Part shown: piece after piece, positions 7,844 through 16,634 of the stretch
Layout of the letters: every line of letters starts with the position of its first letter
How positions within the stretch are numbered: the stretch's first letter is position 1
Source: a virus
Strand: one strand, 5' to 3'
DNA length: 59,716 nucleotides
IMG/VR virus record: IMGVR_UViG_3300034092_001461
Location: 1-59,716 of that record
Made by a program: the position numbers and the translations under genes
Notes under the pieces: model-generated
Told to the model about the DNA's origin: nothing
Seen by the model: only the letters and a program-made list of their open reading frames with translations
Database searches by the model: none

Positions 7844-8131
7844 TTAGTATCCTAGATTTGCTGCCACGCCATCAACATTTATACCTTTACGCCTTCTAAT
7901 AACATTTCTTTCCTGAGGCGTAAGACCGCCCCAGAAGCCAAAAGATTCGTGCTTTATGGCCCAATCAGCGCATTCGGTTGAGTGAATACACGACTTACAT
8001 ATTTGCTTCGCTACAGTGTAGTCTCCAACAGAGACAACAACAGACCTGTCATCTTTGTCTTCTAAGTAGAAGAACTCGACTCCAACTTCAGCGCACAACG
8101 GTTGATTAAAAGTCCAAGGCTCTTTAGCCAC
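7844..8131 (-). CDS. WhiB-family transcriptional regulator
   Basis: This compact 95-residue WhiB has cysteines C13, C45, C48 and C54 (ICKSCIHSTEC) and a GFWGG turn at 65-69 followed by TPQERNVIRRR, the usual basic DNA-binding tail. Length and motif spacing match stand-alone phage WhiB proteins. In actinophages such proteins can compete with host WhiB2 or modulate sigma-factor-dependent transcription. The start is GTG with GGAAGG placed upstream. It is the second WhiB in under 2 kb and differs from the first in lacking the zinc ribbon. Confidence 0.92.
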   Translation of the reverse strand: MAKEPWTFNQPLCAEVGVEFFYLEDKDDRSVVVSVGDYTVAKQICKSCIHSTECADWAIKHESFGFWGGLTPQERNVIRRRKGINVDGVAANLGY

Positions 8132-8155
8132 GAAATACCTTCCCCAAGCATTCGA

Positions 8156-8470
8156 TTACTTATTTTTGTTTTCAAGCGCTCCTACTTCGTAGCCACAACC
8201 TGCGTAGCCAGCAATATCAATCCATGTGTCTGGTTGATATCCAGATTTAGATGCATAACGGGCAACCTTTAGCCCGACCATCATCATTGCTACATCTTCG
8301 TTGCTTATGGGGATTCCTAAAATTACAGACCAAATCTTTGCTGTTCTATCAAAATTATCCTCTGGTGCTCCATATTGCTTATTGCGGTCACTAGAAATAA
8401 TCTTTGCTGCTTCTCTGAGGGCTTCAACCCGCAGAGGGTTTTGTTCTGGAACTGAATTATCTGTTGTCAT
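8156..8470 (-). CDS. DUF6378-like phage protein
   Basis: This 104-residue protein contains the pattern typical of this small phage family: REAAKIISSDRNKQYGAPEDNF, W at IWSVILG, then DVAMMMVGLKVARY and DTWIDIAGYAG near the C-terminus. The family is widespread beside replication and nucleotide-metabolism genes in phages; its biochemical role is not established as far as I know. AGGAT lies before the ATG. The start overlaps the end of the 69-residue gene upstream by 14 bases, indicating coupled translation. The family assignment is from pattern memory. Confidence 0.65.
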   Translation of the reverse strand: MTTDNSVPEQNPLRVEALREAAKIISSDRNKQYGAPEDNFDRTAKIWSVILGIPISNEDVAMMMVGLKVARYASKSGYQPDTWIDIAGYAGCGYEVGALENKNK

Positions 8471-8666
8471 CTTTTATCCTCGCTATAACTTCTACTTGGT
8501 AACTCTTACTTTTTTCTGCGTCAGTAACAGTTGTTTCATAGTTGACGTACCTTAGCGGGTCTTCAGAGTCGTTGTCCACAAATGCTGAAATCTTTTCCGT
8601 AATTGTGTTTAGTATTTCTTCCTTATTGTCAGCAAGAAAACCAAACTTGTAAGTAATAGATTTCAT
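8457..8666 (-). CDS. Small hypothetical protein
   Basis: This is a 69-residue charged protein with alternating beta-like segments (SITYKFGF, YVNYETTVTDAE, YQVEVIARIKDD). It has no recognisable domain, signal or membrane segment. It overlaps the DUF6378-like gene by 14 bases and starts 2 bases after the end of the 144-residue gene, so it is part of the same leftward operon. The ribosome-binding site is weak and expression may rely on coupling. Confidence 0.55.
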   Translation of the reverse strand: MKSITYKFGFLADNKEEILNTITEKISAFVDNDSEDPLRYVNYETTVTDAEKSKSYQVEVIARIKDDNR

Positions 8667-8668
8667 TG

Positions 8669-9103
8669 CTAGACCAGTTTCTCTAAGTTCTCTGGCTTGA
8701 AGTGTGCTCCATCTATGACAGGGGTCTTTCCATCATTTGTCTTTACAATGATGTCTCCATATCGAACACCAACAACTCTGCCTCTACGGCCATTCATTGC
8801 TGATTTTCCAGAGTCTTCATCAAAAGCGTTGTACATAACTCTGACAGTGTCAGCAACTTTAATTGCTCCCGCCTGAGCCTTTACCCACTTCTCGTTTTTA
8901 TCTTCTGGCACTAGAGCATGGCCTAGAGCAAGTTTTCCAAAAATATCAACAATATCTTTAGAGTTGTTTACTTTCATAGACTTGTTCTTTTCTTTAATCT
9001 GTTCCCAGACTTCTAATAATTTGAGTACAGAGTCGCCTACAGCCTTTTTAGTTTTGTTCTGAGTAAGTTGTTCTTTTACCCAGTCCATATCTGCGTCGGA
9101 CAT
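8669..9103 (-). CDS. Hypothetical protein with KOW/SH3-like C-terminal domain
   Basis: Residues 1-75 are helical and Lys/Glu-rich. Residues about 80-144 look like a small beta-barrel: IKVADTVRVMYNAF, then GRRGRVVGVRYGDIIVK, ending FKPENLEKL. The GxxGxVvgv core followed by a buried strand is typical of KOW or SH3-like modules that bind RNA, DNA or proteins. AAAGGAGG lies correctly before the ATG, so the start is secure. It stands between the GT-B-like gene and small conserved genes in the same operon. Function is unknown. Confidence 0.6.
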   Translation of the reverse strand: MSDADMDWVKEQLTQNKTKKAVGDSVLKLLEVWEQIKEKNKSMKVNNSKDIVDIFGKLALGHALVPEDKNEKWVKAQAGAIKVADTVRVMYNAFDEDSGKSAMNGRRGRVVGVRYGDIIVKTNDGKTPVIDGAHFKPENLEKLV

Positions 9104-9114
9104 TTTTCCTCCTT

Positions 9115-10137
9115 TTAGATTGTGTATGTTTTTTGGAGCAATACATTGCCCAAATTTTCCTTGACCTTAGACCAAGAAGGCAATGTTTCTATGTATAACT
9201 CTTTTTGCCGTCTTGCTAGTTCAAGTCTTTTTTCTGGCGTTAGTTCTTCTATCGCGGCAGGAAGTATTGACCACTCACTACCTAGATGAACTGTCTGACG
9301 CCAGTCAGTAGCCACAGGGACGCCCACAAAGAGCGCCTGAGACAGGCTAGGAAGCCACCAAGGGTTTCCATCTTTGTAGACTGAGATAAGGGCTCCAATG
9401 GAGTTATCTAAGCGTTCTAAGATGTCTTCGTTTGCTTCCCATTTACTTTGTCTGTAATTTACTACAGGCTTAGTAATATTCTCAAATGTCCTCAGCGCCC
9501 ACTTACTTTTTTGGCTGTCTGAGCACCAGTAATCACCATCAACTAATTTAGTTCTGTAGCGTTGAATTTCTAAAAGCACAGAATCTGGAGAAACTAGAAA
9601 CAACTTATTGTTGTCTATGGTTGGTATGTATTTAGAAATAACCTCTGGCTTAGACCAAGGGTAAGCAGGAATAATAGTCTTTGGCCAAGCCTCTGTGAAT
9701 AACTTAGTAAGCCCAGAAAAGATATTGGCATAGTTTTCTTGCTCTAAAGCCTGATTGTATTCACGCTTTTTTGAATAAAAAGGTTTTACTAAAGATTGTG
9801 GGTTGAGGTATATTTCTCTAAGTCCAGCGTAAATTTTATGTGGGTCAGGGGTATCTACAAATAGAGAAAGGTTGCCTAACTCCGATGCGTGTTTGATGAC
9901 GGACAATGCGCCATAAATTCTGTGTGAGGTTACATTTGTTGGTGAAGAAACGCCAACTATTACTGAGTCAAACTGAGACAAATACTCTTTATCAAACGTT
10001 ACTGATGGGCTATCCCAAACAACTTCACAACCCAACTCCGTGAGGGCCATATTGATAATTCCAGCAAAGGAAGGTGTCTTTTCATTGGAGTATGTAGATG
10101 CGTGTGATGCTGTACATCCAGTAAGAAATACTTTCAT
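9115..10137 (-). CDS. Possible GT-B-type glycosyltransferase
   Basis: This 340-residue protein begins MKVFLTGCTASH. A Rossmann-like first half has hydrophobic strands at FDSVIVGVSSPT and LSLFVDTPDPHKIYAGL, and a second half carries GNPWWLPSLSQALFVGVPVATDW followed by a helical tail. A C-terminal 'sequence-G-P-hydrophobic' element of this kind recalls the donor site of GT-B glycosyltransferases, but I see no decisive catalytic motif. AAAGGAAGG precedes the ATG. A long inverted repeat sits between it and the ssDNA-binding gene. If it is a glycosyltransferase it could act with the carbamoyltransferase/oxygenase block. Other nucleotide-binding folds are possible. Confidence 0.45.
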   Translation of the reverse strand: MKVFLTGCTASHASTYSNEKTPSFAGIINMALTELGCEVVWDSPSVTFDKEYLSQFDSVIVGVSSPTNVTSHRIYGALSVIKHASELGNLSLFVDTPDPHKIYAGLREIYLNPQSLVKPFYSKKREYNQALEQENYANIFSGLTKLFTEAWPKTIIPAYPWSKPEVISKYIPTIDNNKLFLVSPDSVLLEIQRYRTKLVDGDYWCSDSQKSKWALRTFENITKPVVNYRQSKWEANEDILERLDNSIGALISVYKDGNPWWLPSLSQALFVGVPVATDWRQTVHLGSEWSILPAAIEELTPEKRLELARRQKELYIETLPSWSKVKENLGNVLLQKTYTI

Positions 10138-10159
10138 AGAACCTTCCTTTATTTAAGGA

Positions 10160-10205
10160 TTATTAGGTGCTGGACTTACTTCCCCGAAAGAACAGCACCT
10201 AATAA
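10160..10205 (-). other. 13-bp perfect inverted repeat (intercistronic hairpin)
   Basis: TTATTAGGTGCTG (10160-10172) pairs perfectly with CAGCACCTAATAA (10193-10205) around a 20-base loop. It lies between the ssDNA-binding gene and the GT-B-like gene. No U-run follows on the transcribed minus strand, so it is not a classical terminator; mRNA stabilisation, processing or an operator are alternatives. Confidence 0.7.
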
Positions 10206-10219
10206 CCACATTTATTTAT

Positions 10220-10747
10220 TTAGAACGGCGCTTGCGGTGCTGCTGCAATTGGCGCTGGAGCAGGTGCTGGCGCTGGTGCAGGAGCAGGTGCAGGTGCTGG
10301 AGCAGCGGCACTTACAGGTGTTGCTGTTGTCGGTGCAACTGCTGGATAGTAGTTCTTGATTTCGTTCTTCTTTTGTCCTTGCCAAGTACGTGTTCCTACT
10401 TGAGCACGGAAGCGACGACCAACAATAATCTGCTCAATCTGAGCGTTTGATGGCTGTGGCTGTTGCATGAAGTATTCCTTTGGCAAACCAAGAGCGTGCA
10501 TCTTCTTGAAGAAGATACCTAATGCTGCTTGACTGTCTGGAGATACAACGAGATTGTCCCAAACAAGACGCTTATTGTGAGCACCGCCCTCAACTTGTGC
10601 CTTGATTGCGAACATGGTTTTGCCGCTCTGTGAAACCTTTGCTGTTGCTTCAAGGACTACTAAATCGTAGTCACCGTCTGGCAGAGCATCGTAGGTTCCA
10701 GTCTCGCCGGCTTCCTTGATGAGATCGCTCCAATTGAGAGTACTCAC
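10220..10747 (-). CDS. DUF669-like single-stranded-DNA-binding protein with Pro-Ala tail
   Basis: Residues 1-125 form a compact domain (LPDGDYDLVVLEATAKVSQSGK, RLVWDNLVVSPDS, VGRRFRAQVGTRTWQG) like phage DUF669/SSB-like proteins that coat single-stranded DNA in recombination. The C-terminal 35 residues are a Pro-Ala repeat ending in QAPF, reminiscent of SSB tails whose final hydrophobic residues recruit partners. The GTG start overlaps the stop of the RecA-like ATPase gene by four bases (GTGA), and phage DUF669-like genes typically neighbour such ATPases. Placement in the replication-recombination block supports the call. The exact family is inferred. Confidence 0.75.
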   Translation of the reverse strand: MSTLNWSDLIKEAGETGTYDALPDGDYDLVVLEATAKVSQSGKTMFAIKAQVEGGAHNKRLVWDNLVVSPDSQAALGIFFKKMHALGLPKEYFMQQPQPSNAQIEQIIVGRRFRAQVGTRTWQGQKKNEIKNYYPAVAPTTATPVSAAAPAPAPAPAPAPAPAPAPIAAAPQAPF

Positions 10748-11526
10748 TCTGTTACCTCTTTCTTAGTTGTTGTTGTTGCTGTTTGTCGTGGTCCGAAAAT
10801 CATGTCTAACATTCGGTCAACTGACAAATTTTCCTGTTCAACGATTGCGCCGAGGCGTCCTTGGACACGCTCACCCGCTTCGTATTCGTTTGTACGTTCA
10901 ACATACATACGTCGCACCTTTTGTGGTGCTTGCATAGGGTCAATGCTTTGGTGTTGCTCCAAAGTTATAGCCCCAAGAATGTCGTAGAAGTATGGTGCTT
11001 GAATCTGCAACTGACCTTGTAGGTAAGGACGATGACGTCCATCCTGCGAAGTCTTTGACATTGCAGTGAGCACTACTGCCTCTAGAGGATTGGTTGGGTG
11101 CATAGTTAAATCGCGGAGGTCGCGTAGAAGACCACCCATGTGACGAAGTAGTTCGCCCCACTGTTGCATCTTCATCTGCTCAGTACCAGCAATGCTGTCC
11201 ATACACTTAACTTGGAGTTCAGAGATTGAGTCGATAATCAAACTCTTAAAGTGGTGCTTTCCAAGTTGTAGCCATTGATAGGTTTTAATAACTGTGTCGT
11301 AGTCCCGAACTTGAACTACAACGGTGTCCCAACTTCCATCTGCAATTGGTGGTTCTTCTCGCAGTGGGTCCCAGTACTTGACAACAATAGGCAGGAATCG
11401 GTGCCCGCCCTCAACGTCAAGCATTAGGCGAGGATATGGTGCAGTTACAGCAAATGTTGATTTACCAACTTTGCTTTCGCCGTAAACCATAACCGTTAAA
11501 GAGCGTTGAATTTCGCCCATTGTCAC
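10744..11526 (-). CDS. RecA-like recombination ATPase (Sak4/AAA_24 type)
   Basis: This 260-residue P-loop protein has Walker A GESKVGKST at 16-24 and Walker B SLIIDS at 95-100, followed by a sensor-like region VVLTAMSK. The size and minimal RecA core match phage Sak4-type ATPases, which anneal strands with a cognate SSB-like protein. It sits directly between that protein and a RecB/Cas4-like nuclease, a classic phage recombination trio. The start overlaps the nuclease stop by four bases (GTGA); an internal ATG two codons later is equally possible. Expected to act on replicating phage DNA in the cytoplasm. Confidence 0.87.
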   Translation of the reverse strand: MTMGEIQRSLTVMVYGESKVGKSTFAVTAPYPRLMLDVEGGHRFLPIVVKYWDPLREEPPIADGSWDTVVVQVRDYDTVIKTYQWLQLGKHHFKSLIIDSISELQVKCMDSIAGTEQMKMQQWGELLRHMGGLLRDLRDLTMHPTNPLEAVVLTAMSKTSQDGRHRPYLQGQLQIQAPYFYDILGAITLEQHQSIDPMQAPQKVRRMYVERTNEYEAGERVQGRLGAIVEQENLSVDRMLDMIFGPRQTATTTTKKEVTE

Positions 11527-12449
11527 TCGCTTCCTGTTTTGTCTGTGTCGTAATACGCATAAGGATCTTTTTCCTCATACGAATCGCTAAGTGCTTGTTC
11601 AACGGCGCTTCCGTCATCAAACATTGGGCATATAGCGAAAAATTGGCATTTCCACTTACAATCTCTACTGGCTCGTGGATATACATGGAACGCAGGATTT
11701 TCTCCAGCGTCTAGTGCTGTTCTGATTCTCATTAGGTCAGCAATAGTTCCGTGAATGCGTTGCCAGAAAGAACGCATAGTGAAAATATTGTGCCTAATCT
11801 CAACGTGGTCATAGAAAGGTGGCTTTGCTGCCGCAGTTCTACGTACCTTCTTTAGGAGAGTAAAGATTCCACCCTCTGAGCGTTCTTTCTCATCAAACTT
11901 TGAAGATTCAAGAAGCATATAAGTCATAACCTGCTCATTCATATGAGCCATGCTTGAGAACTCTGACAGTGAACCACCAACAGTTTTGAAATCGCGGAAC
12001 AAGCGAACTCCATCTGCCTTACGGCGAACACGCATATCAAGTTTTCCCTGAAGTTCTACAGCACCATTGAACAATGGAGCAACAATCTTTTCTTCAGTTG
12101 AAATCATTTCAAGTTCAGCATCAATTCCGTTTTCTTCAACCCACTGCTCATAACCTTCAAGCATGATGCGTCCAAGTTCGGCTTCTGTCTCTAAATCATT
12201 GACATCTCTAAAGTCGGCAAGAAGAAGTTGCTTATCTTTCTCAACTAGTTCTGAGTGAGCCTGTAGGAGAGGCGTGCCTTGTGCGTAGTGAGCATCTAAG
12301 GCTGCGTGGATACGAGTTCCAAGTGCTAGCGCACCAGTCATATCTTTTTGCTTTGGCTGTAAGCGACGATAGTAATTTAGCCACCAACGTCTGCGACAAT
12401 CTTTGAATGTTTGTAACTCTGAGTTTGAAAGTCTAATGATTTCACTCAT
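11523..12449 (-). CDS. RecB/Cas4-like PD-(D/E)XK nuclease with Fe-S cysteines
   Basis: This 308-residue protein carries the Cas4/RecB exonuclease pattern: H48 in LGTRIHAALD, D138 in QGKLD, and D153-x-K155 in RDFKT. It also has the four cysteines expected for a [4Fe-4S] pin: C18 near the N-terminus and C264, C268, C274 near the C-terminus. It probably resects DNA ends to make single strands for the neighbouring Sak4-like ATPase and ssDNA-binding protein. Its start overlaps the end of the SNF2 helicase gene by four bases, so the recombination genes form one translationally coupled operon. Confidence 0.9.
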   Translation of the reverse strand: MSEIIRLSNSELQTFKDCRRRWWLNYYRRLQPKQKDMTGALALGTRIHAALDAHYAQGTPLLQAHSELVEKDKQLLLADFRDVNDLETEAELGRIMLEGYEQWVEENGIDAELEMISTEEKIVAPLFNGAVELQGKLDMRVRRKADGVRLFRDFKTVGGSLSEFSSMAHMNEQVMTYMLLESSKFDEKERSEGGIFTLLKKVRRTAAAKPPFYDHVEIRHNIFTMRSFWQRIHGTIADLMRIRTALDAGENPAFHVYPRASRDCKWKCQFFAICPMFDDGSAVEQALSDSYEEKDPYAYYDTDKTGSE

Positions 12450-14257
12450 AACTTACCCGCCTTGTCATCTTGTAGAAGTTTGAGCAACTGGTCTTTGTCC
12501 CGAACAATCTGCTCAAAGTTGTCGGCTTTAGTTTCAAGAACTTGAATCACACGTTCTTCAATTGTTCCTTCAGTTACATAGTCAGTAATCACAATTGAGT
12601 CGTGTATCTCGCTCCCGATTCTATGAACTCTATCTAGCACTTGCTTATGGTCTACAAGAGACCACGGCCTCTGAAGCATAATCAAGCGACGAGCAGCAGT
12701 CAAGGTAATACCTACACCACCTGCTTGTGCTGTAAACAAAATCCACTTTATTGCACCAGATTGAAAATCGTCAATAGCCTTCTGACGCTCATCCTCATCT
12801 TGGTCTCCAGTGATAAGACCGTGAGGAATCTTTTTCTTTGTCATCTCTGCGCTGAGAAGATTGATAAGTTGCTTTGATACAGCAGAAACAGCAACAGAGT
12901 CATCTCCAAAGTCTCCATTGTCAATATCATCCATCAACGCTTCAACTTTGCAAGAAGGCGAATCAAGAATGGCTTTAATTTCTCCTGTAGATTCGTTAGT
13001 GCTCAAAGTTGCGTAGGAACTAGCAAACTGTAGAAGTCTAATTGTTTGTGTCAAAACACTAGGCGCTGTTAGCGTATCGCCAGAGCCAAGTTCAGCAATC
13101 ATTAGGTCACGCATTTGCTCGTAAGCCTTCTTCTGCTTAGTTGACATCTCAACATCTCGGCGTTCATTGATAACTGGTGGAAGCCAAGGAAGCACTACTT
13201 TCTTGAGCATACGACGCATAACTGGGTTTACAGATTTGTAGAACTCATCTTGCATCGCTGGCTTTACGCCAATAACCATCATTCCGCCAAAGGCGTTGAG
13301 CATCGTGTCAACCATTCGGTCAATCCACTTTGTCTTGCTTGGCCAATCCTTTGGAGAAATCCAATGAAGAATTGACCAAAGGTCTACAACATTATTGGCA
13401 ATAGGTGTTCCAGTAAGTGCAAAACGAATCTTTGAGTCTCCACTAGCAGACCAGAGAGCACGACTTTGCTTTGATTTAGGGTCTTTAGAACGGTGAATCT
13501 CATCTGCAATAACGGCTTTGAAATCAATATGATTGAGTTCACGAAGATGTACTTCGCAACGTGTTTCGCTAATCTTTTCATCTTGTCCACCGCAAGCACG
13601 GCAACGAGTCAGAGCAACAGAGCCATAAGGTGCTAGTCGTGAGTGGGTTCTAAGAGATTCCCAGTTGATAATAAATACTTGCGCTGGGTCTTCAAACTGA
13701 CGTTTGCGTTGAACCGCAGAGCCTTTGATTACCTGTGTTGGAACCTCAGGCCACCACTTCGTAAATTCTCTAGCCCAGTTCTTTTTCAAAGTGTTAGGGC
13801 AGACAATCAAAACTGGAAAGATTTCTTCTCCTCTTTCGTGGAGCATCTTGAGGGCACGGATAGCCTGTGCTGTTTTACCTAAGCCAGGCTCATCGGCTAG
13901 TAGGGCTCGTTTGGCTGTTGCTAAAAACTCAACGCCAGCCCTTTGGTGAGGGAAAAGGATTTCATCGCCTTCAAAGGTTTCTAACTCTCTAAAAGCATTA
14001 GAAGGGTTGATTCTGGTGGTTACTTCATTAGCAGCCCATTCAGATAAGGCTGGTCCAATAACTAGGTCATTGCGGAATGTAGAGCGTAGAGCGAGACAGG
14101 TTGTCCAACTTAGGGGAACTCTCCAAACCTGGTCAGAAGGGCTCCAGGAGGCTCCTGGAAGGCTCTTACAGAGTTCTTTGAGGCGCCACTCAGCGGTAAT
14201 AAGGATGTGTTCCCCACCGTTATCTATATCTACAGATACTGTCACTACAACCCCCAA
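12446..14257 (-). CDS. SNF2-family DEAD/DEAH helicase
   Basis: This 603-residue protein has an intact superfamily 2 core: FPHQRAGVEFL (Q-like motif, about 102-112), Walker A EPGLGKT at 124-130, DEIH at 252-255, LTGTP at 281-285, and in the second lobe QAGGVGITLTAA and QVLDRVHRIG. The N-terminal 90 residues resemble a HARP-like annealing-helicase accessory region (W-x-x-S...W-R-V-P). A Cys-rich insertion (C219xxC222 ... C234xxH237) lies between Walker A and DEIH and may bind zinc. It probably remodels forks or anneals DNA during phage replication. The TTG at 14257 is a possible start; a GTG four codons later after a G-rich site is an alternative. Confidence 0.9.
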   Translation of the reverse strand: MGVVVTVSVDIDNGGEHILITAEWRLKELCKSLPGASWSPSDQVWRVPLSWTTCLALRSTFRNDLVIGPALSEWAANEVTTRINPSNAFRELETFEGDEILFPHQRAGVEFLATAKRALLADEPGLGKTAQAIRALKMLHERGEEIFPVLIVCPNTLKKNWAREFTKWWPEVPTQVIKGSAVQRKRQFEDPAQVFIINWESLRTHSRLAPYGSVALTRCRACGGQDEKISETRCEVHLRELNHIDFKAVIADEIHRSKDPKSKQSRALWSASGDSKIRFALTGTPIANNVVDLWSILHWISPKDWPSKTKWIDRMVDTMLNAFGGMMVIGVKPAMQDEFYKSVNPVMRRMLKKVVLPWLPPVINERRDVEMSTKQKKAYEQMRDLMIAELGSGDTLTAPSVLTQTIRLLQFASSYATLSTNESTGEIKAILDSPSCKVEALMDDIDNGDFGDDSVAVSAVSKQLINLLSAEMTKKKIPHGLITGDQDEDERQKAIDDFQSGAIKWILFTAQAGGVGITLTAARRLIMLQRPWSLVDHKQVLDRVHRIGSEIHDSIVITDYVTEGTIEERVIQVLETKADNFEQIVRDKDQLLKLLQDDKAGKL

Positions 14258-14322
14258 CCGTCATTATGTACTTAGAACATACGGTACCAGAAAAAATAGT
14301 TTTTTACTTTTTCAAGACCGTA

Positions 14323-14787
14323 CTATTTTAGCAGAACTTTTGGCTTCCAACCACTTTTAACCAGTTTTAGCAGGGCGTGTCGGATAGCGTCATTTGCGTG
14401 CCCTTCCCCGCCTTTATGCCAAGTCCCAATCTTCTTGAGACTTTCATTTGTAAACATTGTTTTAGCGTCTACAGGAGCCTGAAAAGTGATGTCTTCAGGC
14501 TTATAGCCGTTTACTCTACACATATGCTTGAGAATTCCTATTTGCTCAAGACTGTATGGCGCTTGCGAATTTCTTACAGTTTGTGCTGTAATAGTAAAGC
14601 GTTCACATACGACCATAAAAGAATCATAGGATCTCCATTGATGTAGCGCAATTTCAATTGGGCTGGCATATCCAGCATCATCTACTTCAACTGAAAATTT
14701 AACAACTGGCAGGTCATCTTCATTTCCTGACCATTCAAGAAGGCACACACCACTCATTTTTCCTGGGTCTACTGAAAGAACATACAT
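14323..14787 (-). CDS. RuvC-like Holliday junction resolvase
   Basis: This 154-residue RNase H-fold protein has D7 in LSVDPGKMSG, E62 in VVCERF, and a C-terminal GHANDAIRHALL with H130 and D133. These supply the acidic metal-binding residues of RuvC-like nucleases. It would resolve branched DNA before packaging. The ATG overlaps the stop of the polymerase gene (TAATG), so the two are translationally coupled. About 65 bases separate it from the helicase gene downstream, in which I see no clear promoter. Confidence 0.87.
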   Translation of the reverse strand: MYVLSVDPGKMSGVCLLEWSGNEDDLPVVKFSVEVDDAGYASPIEIALHQWRSYDSFMVVCERFTITAQTVRNSQAPYSLEQIGILKHMCRVNGYKPEDITFQAPVDAKTMFTNESLKKIGTWHKGGEGHANDAIRHALLKLVKSGWKPKVLLK

Positions 14788-16607
14788 TAGTACTTATCTC
14801 CCCACGTCTCTAGTGGACCGTCAATTCCAGCAGTAAGTGGAACATCCCATCCGTCTGTTGTTGTCATACATTCTTGAACTATCTTCTTGATTTCTTCAGC
14901 ATCTTCACGAGGTGCTTGAAGAACAATTTCATCGTGTACAGGAACAATCAAATGCTCAGTCAAATCTGCTTGATCAAGTTTTATAAGATTACTCTTGAAA
15001 ACTTCAGCAGCACCGCCTTGAATAAGATAATTGATAAGAGTATAGACACGACCTTCATCGCAAGGAATCTTACGACCAGTCCATGTGTAAATGTAGCCTT
15101 GACCTTCATTGCGCTCACGAGTTGCGCCAAGATGTTCAATCTCTTTTTGGAACTTAATCATTCCTGGGTATCGCCTATCAAAAGCATCTGAGACCGCCTT
15201 CATCTGCATTTCAGCAACTCCAGCAGTAAGTGCTTGCTTAGCAACACCAGCGCCATAAAGACGTCCGTAAACCATTCCCTTGATAAGAGTTCTGCGTTTA
15301 TCTGAACGAGTCATTTCTGGTTCTTGATAAACCTCACGACCAATTTCTGTAAAGGGGTCAGAGCCAGTTTCATCAGCACGATTAAACAGTGTGATGAGGT
15401 TTGGGTCTTTAGACAAAGATGCAAACATACGAAACTCAACTTGGTCTAAGTCTGAAGTAATAATGACGTGGTCTTTATCTTTTGGAATAAAAGCACGACG
15501 CACCGTGTCATCACCCTTAGGAAGAGTCTGTAGCGCAGGGTCTGTGATTGACATACGAGATGTGCGAGCACCTAAAGTCTTTACGGAAGGGTGCAAGATT
15601 CCATCAACATTTTTATTGATAAAGTTGAGGAAGTATGTGTTAGCAAGTTTATCTGCTTTGCGTTGCTTGAGAACTATGTCGGCAAGATTTTTTACTTCAT
15701 CGTTTCCATTGATAGCAAGAAAGGCTAATTGGTCTTTGCTGGCAGATTTTTGTCCAGAAGGAGTGTATTCAATAATCTCTGCGCCAAGTTTCTCAAACAA
15801 ACGAACAAGTTGAATGTTGCTAGTAATGCTTGTTCCAGCATAAGTTTTATTTGCCCAATCTTTGACAGATTCGGTGTAGTCAATAAGTTCTTGGTACTTA
15901 CGCTTAGAGTATTCAAGGTCAACACGAGCGCCATTGATTTCCATACGAGTAACGATTTTTCTAGCAGCCATTTCAATCTCATACGCCTTGTGATAAGGCT
16001 GACCAGGGCCACACTTCTCATAAAACTTTTCCCAAAGACGCATTGTGAGAATGGTGTCTAGAGCGCCATAAGACCAGTAAGGCTCAAAGTTTGTAGGAAC
16101 AGTTCCCCACGTCCAGCCATTTTTTGTAAGGTCAATATCCAACTTGTCTTGAAGGTGAGCAGCCTGTCCATCAATAAGTCTTGCAGATAGCGGCTTGAGT
16201 CCACCAGGACCTAAAGGGTCAATAAGGTGAGCCATAATCATTGTGTCGTGTGCACGATGCCAAGGAAGTTCCCAATGAGACTTAACAGCAAACCACTTCG
16301 CTTCAAATGCAATGTTGTGGCACACAATTGGTCCATCAAACTTATCCATTGCTTCATAAAAAACACCAGACCATTCTTGCCAAGGAATTGACCAGCCATG
16401 CATTCCATCACCAACTTGAACAAGGCGTAAGTCGCCATGCCAAGGAGAGAGTGCATCTTCTCGTGGTCGCCCTGGTCTTTCTCCTGTTTCAGTATCAATA
16501 GCGATTGCGTTATGCGGTCTGCGTTCGCCAAGCCAACTAATAAACTCGTTTGCTTTTTCTACTGAATCAACAAGGGTGACTTGAATTCCATCAAGTCCTT
16601 TTGTCAT
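14787..16607 (-). CDS. Family A DNA polymerase (Pol I-like) with 3'-5' exonuclease domain
   Basis: This 606-residue replicative polymerase has a proofreading domain with D38-x-E40 (AIDTETG), CHNIAFEAKWF (about 96-106) and ALDT (about 187). The polymerase motifs are A at about 385-400 (SDLDQVEFRMFA), B at about 440-455 (RRTLIKGMVYGRLYGAG) and C near 556 (VHDEIVLQ). It lacks the 5' nuclease domain, as usual in phages. Motif A reads DLDQVEFR where DYSQIELR is common, a conservative but noticeable variation. An AAGGA site precedes the ATG. It heads the coupled replication operon. Confidence 0.94.
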   Translation of the reverse strand: MTKGLDGIQVTLVDSVEKANEFISWLGERRPHNAIAIDTETGERPGRPREDALSPWHGDLRLVQVGDGMHGWSIPWQEWSGVFYEAMDKFDGPIVCHNIAFEAKWFAVKSHWELPWHRAHDTMIMAHLIDPLGPGGLKPLSARLIDGQAAHLQDKLDIDLTKNGWTWGTVPTNFEPYWSYGALDTILTMRLWEKFYEKCGPGQPYHKAYEIEMAARKIVTRMEINGARVDLEYSKRKYQELIDYTESVKDWANKTYAGTSITSNIQLVRLFEKLGAEIIEYTPSGQKSASKDQLAFLAINGNDEVKNLADIVLKQRKADKLANTYFLNFINKNVDGILHPSVKTLGARTSRMSITDPALQTLPKGDDTVRRAFIPKDKDHVIITSDLDQVEFRMFASLSKDPNLITLFNRADETGSDPFTEIGREVYQEPEMTRSDKRRTLIKGMVYGRLYGAGVAKQALTAGVAEMQMKAVSDAFDRRYPGMIKFQKEIEHLGATRERNEGQGYIYTWTGRKIPCDEGRVYTLINYLIQGGAAEVFKSNLIKLDQADLTEHLIVPVHDEIVLQAPREDAEEIKKIVQECMTTTDGWDVPLTAGIDGPLETWGDKY

Positions 16608-16634
16608 TTGTCTTTTGGTCCTTCTTTCAGATTG

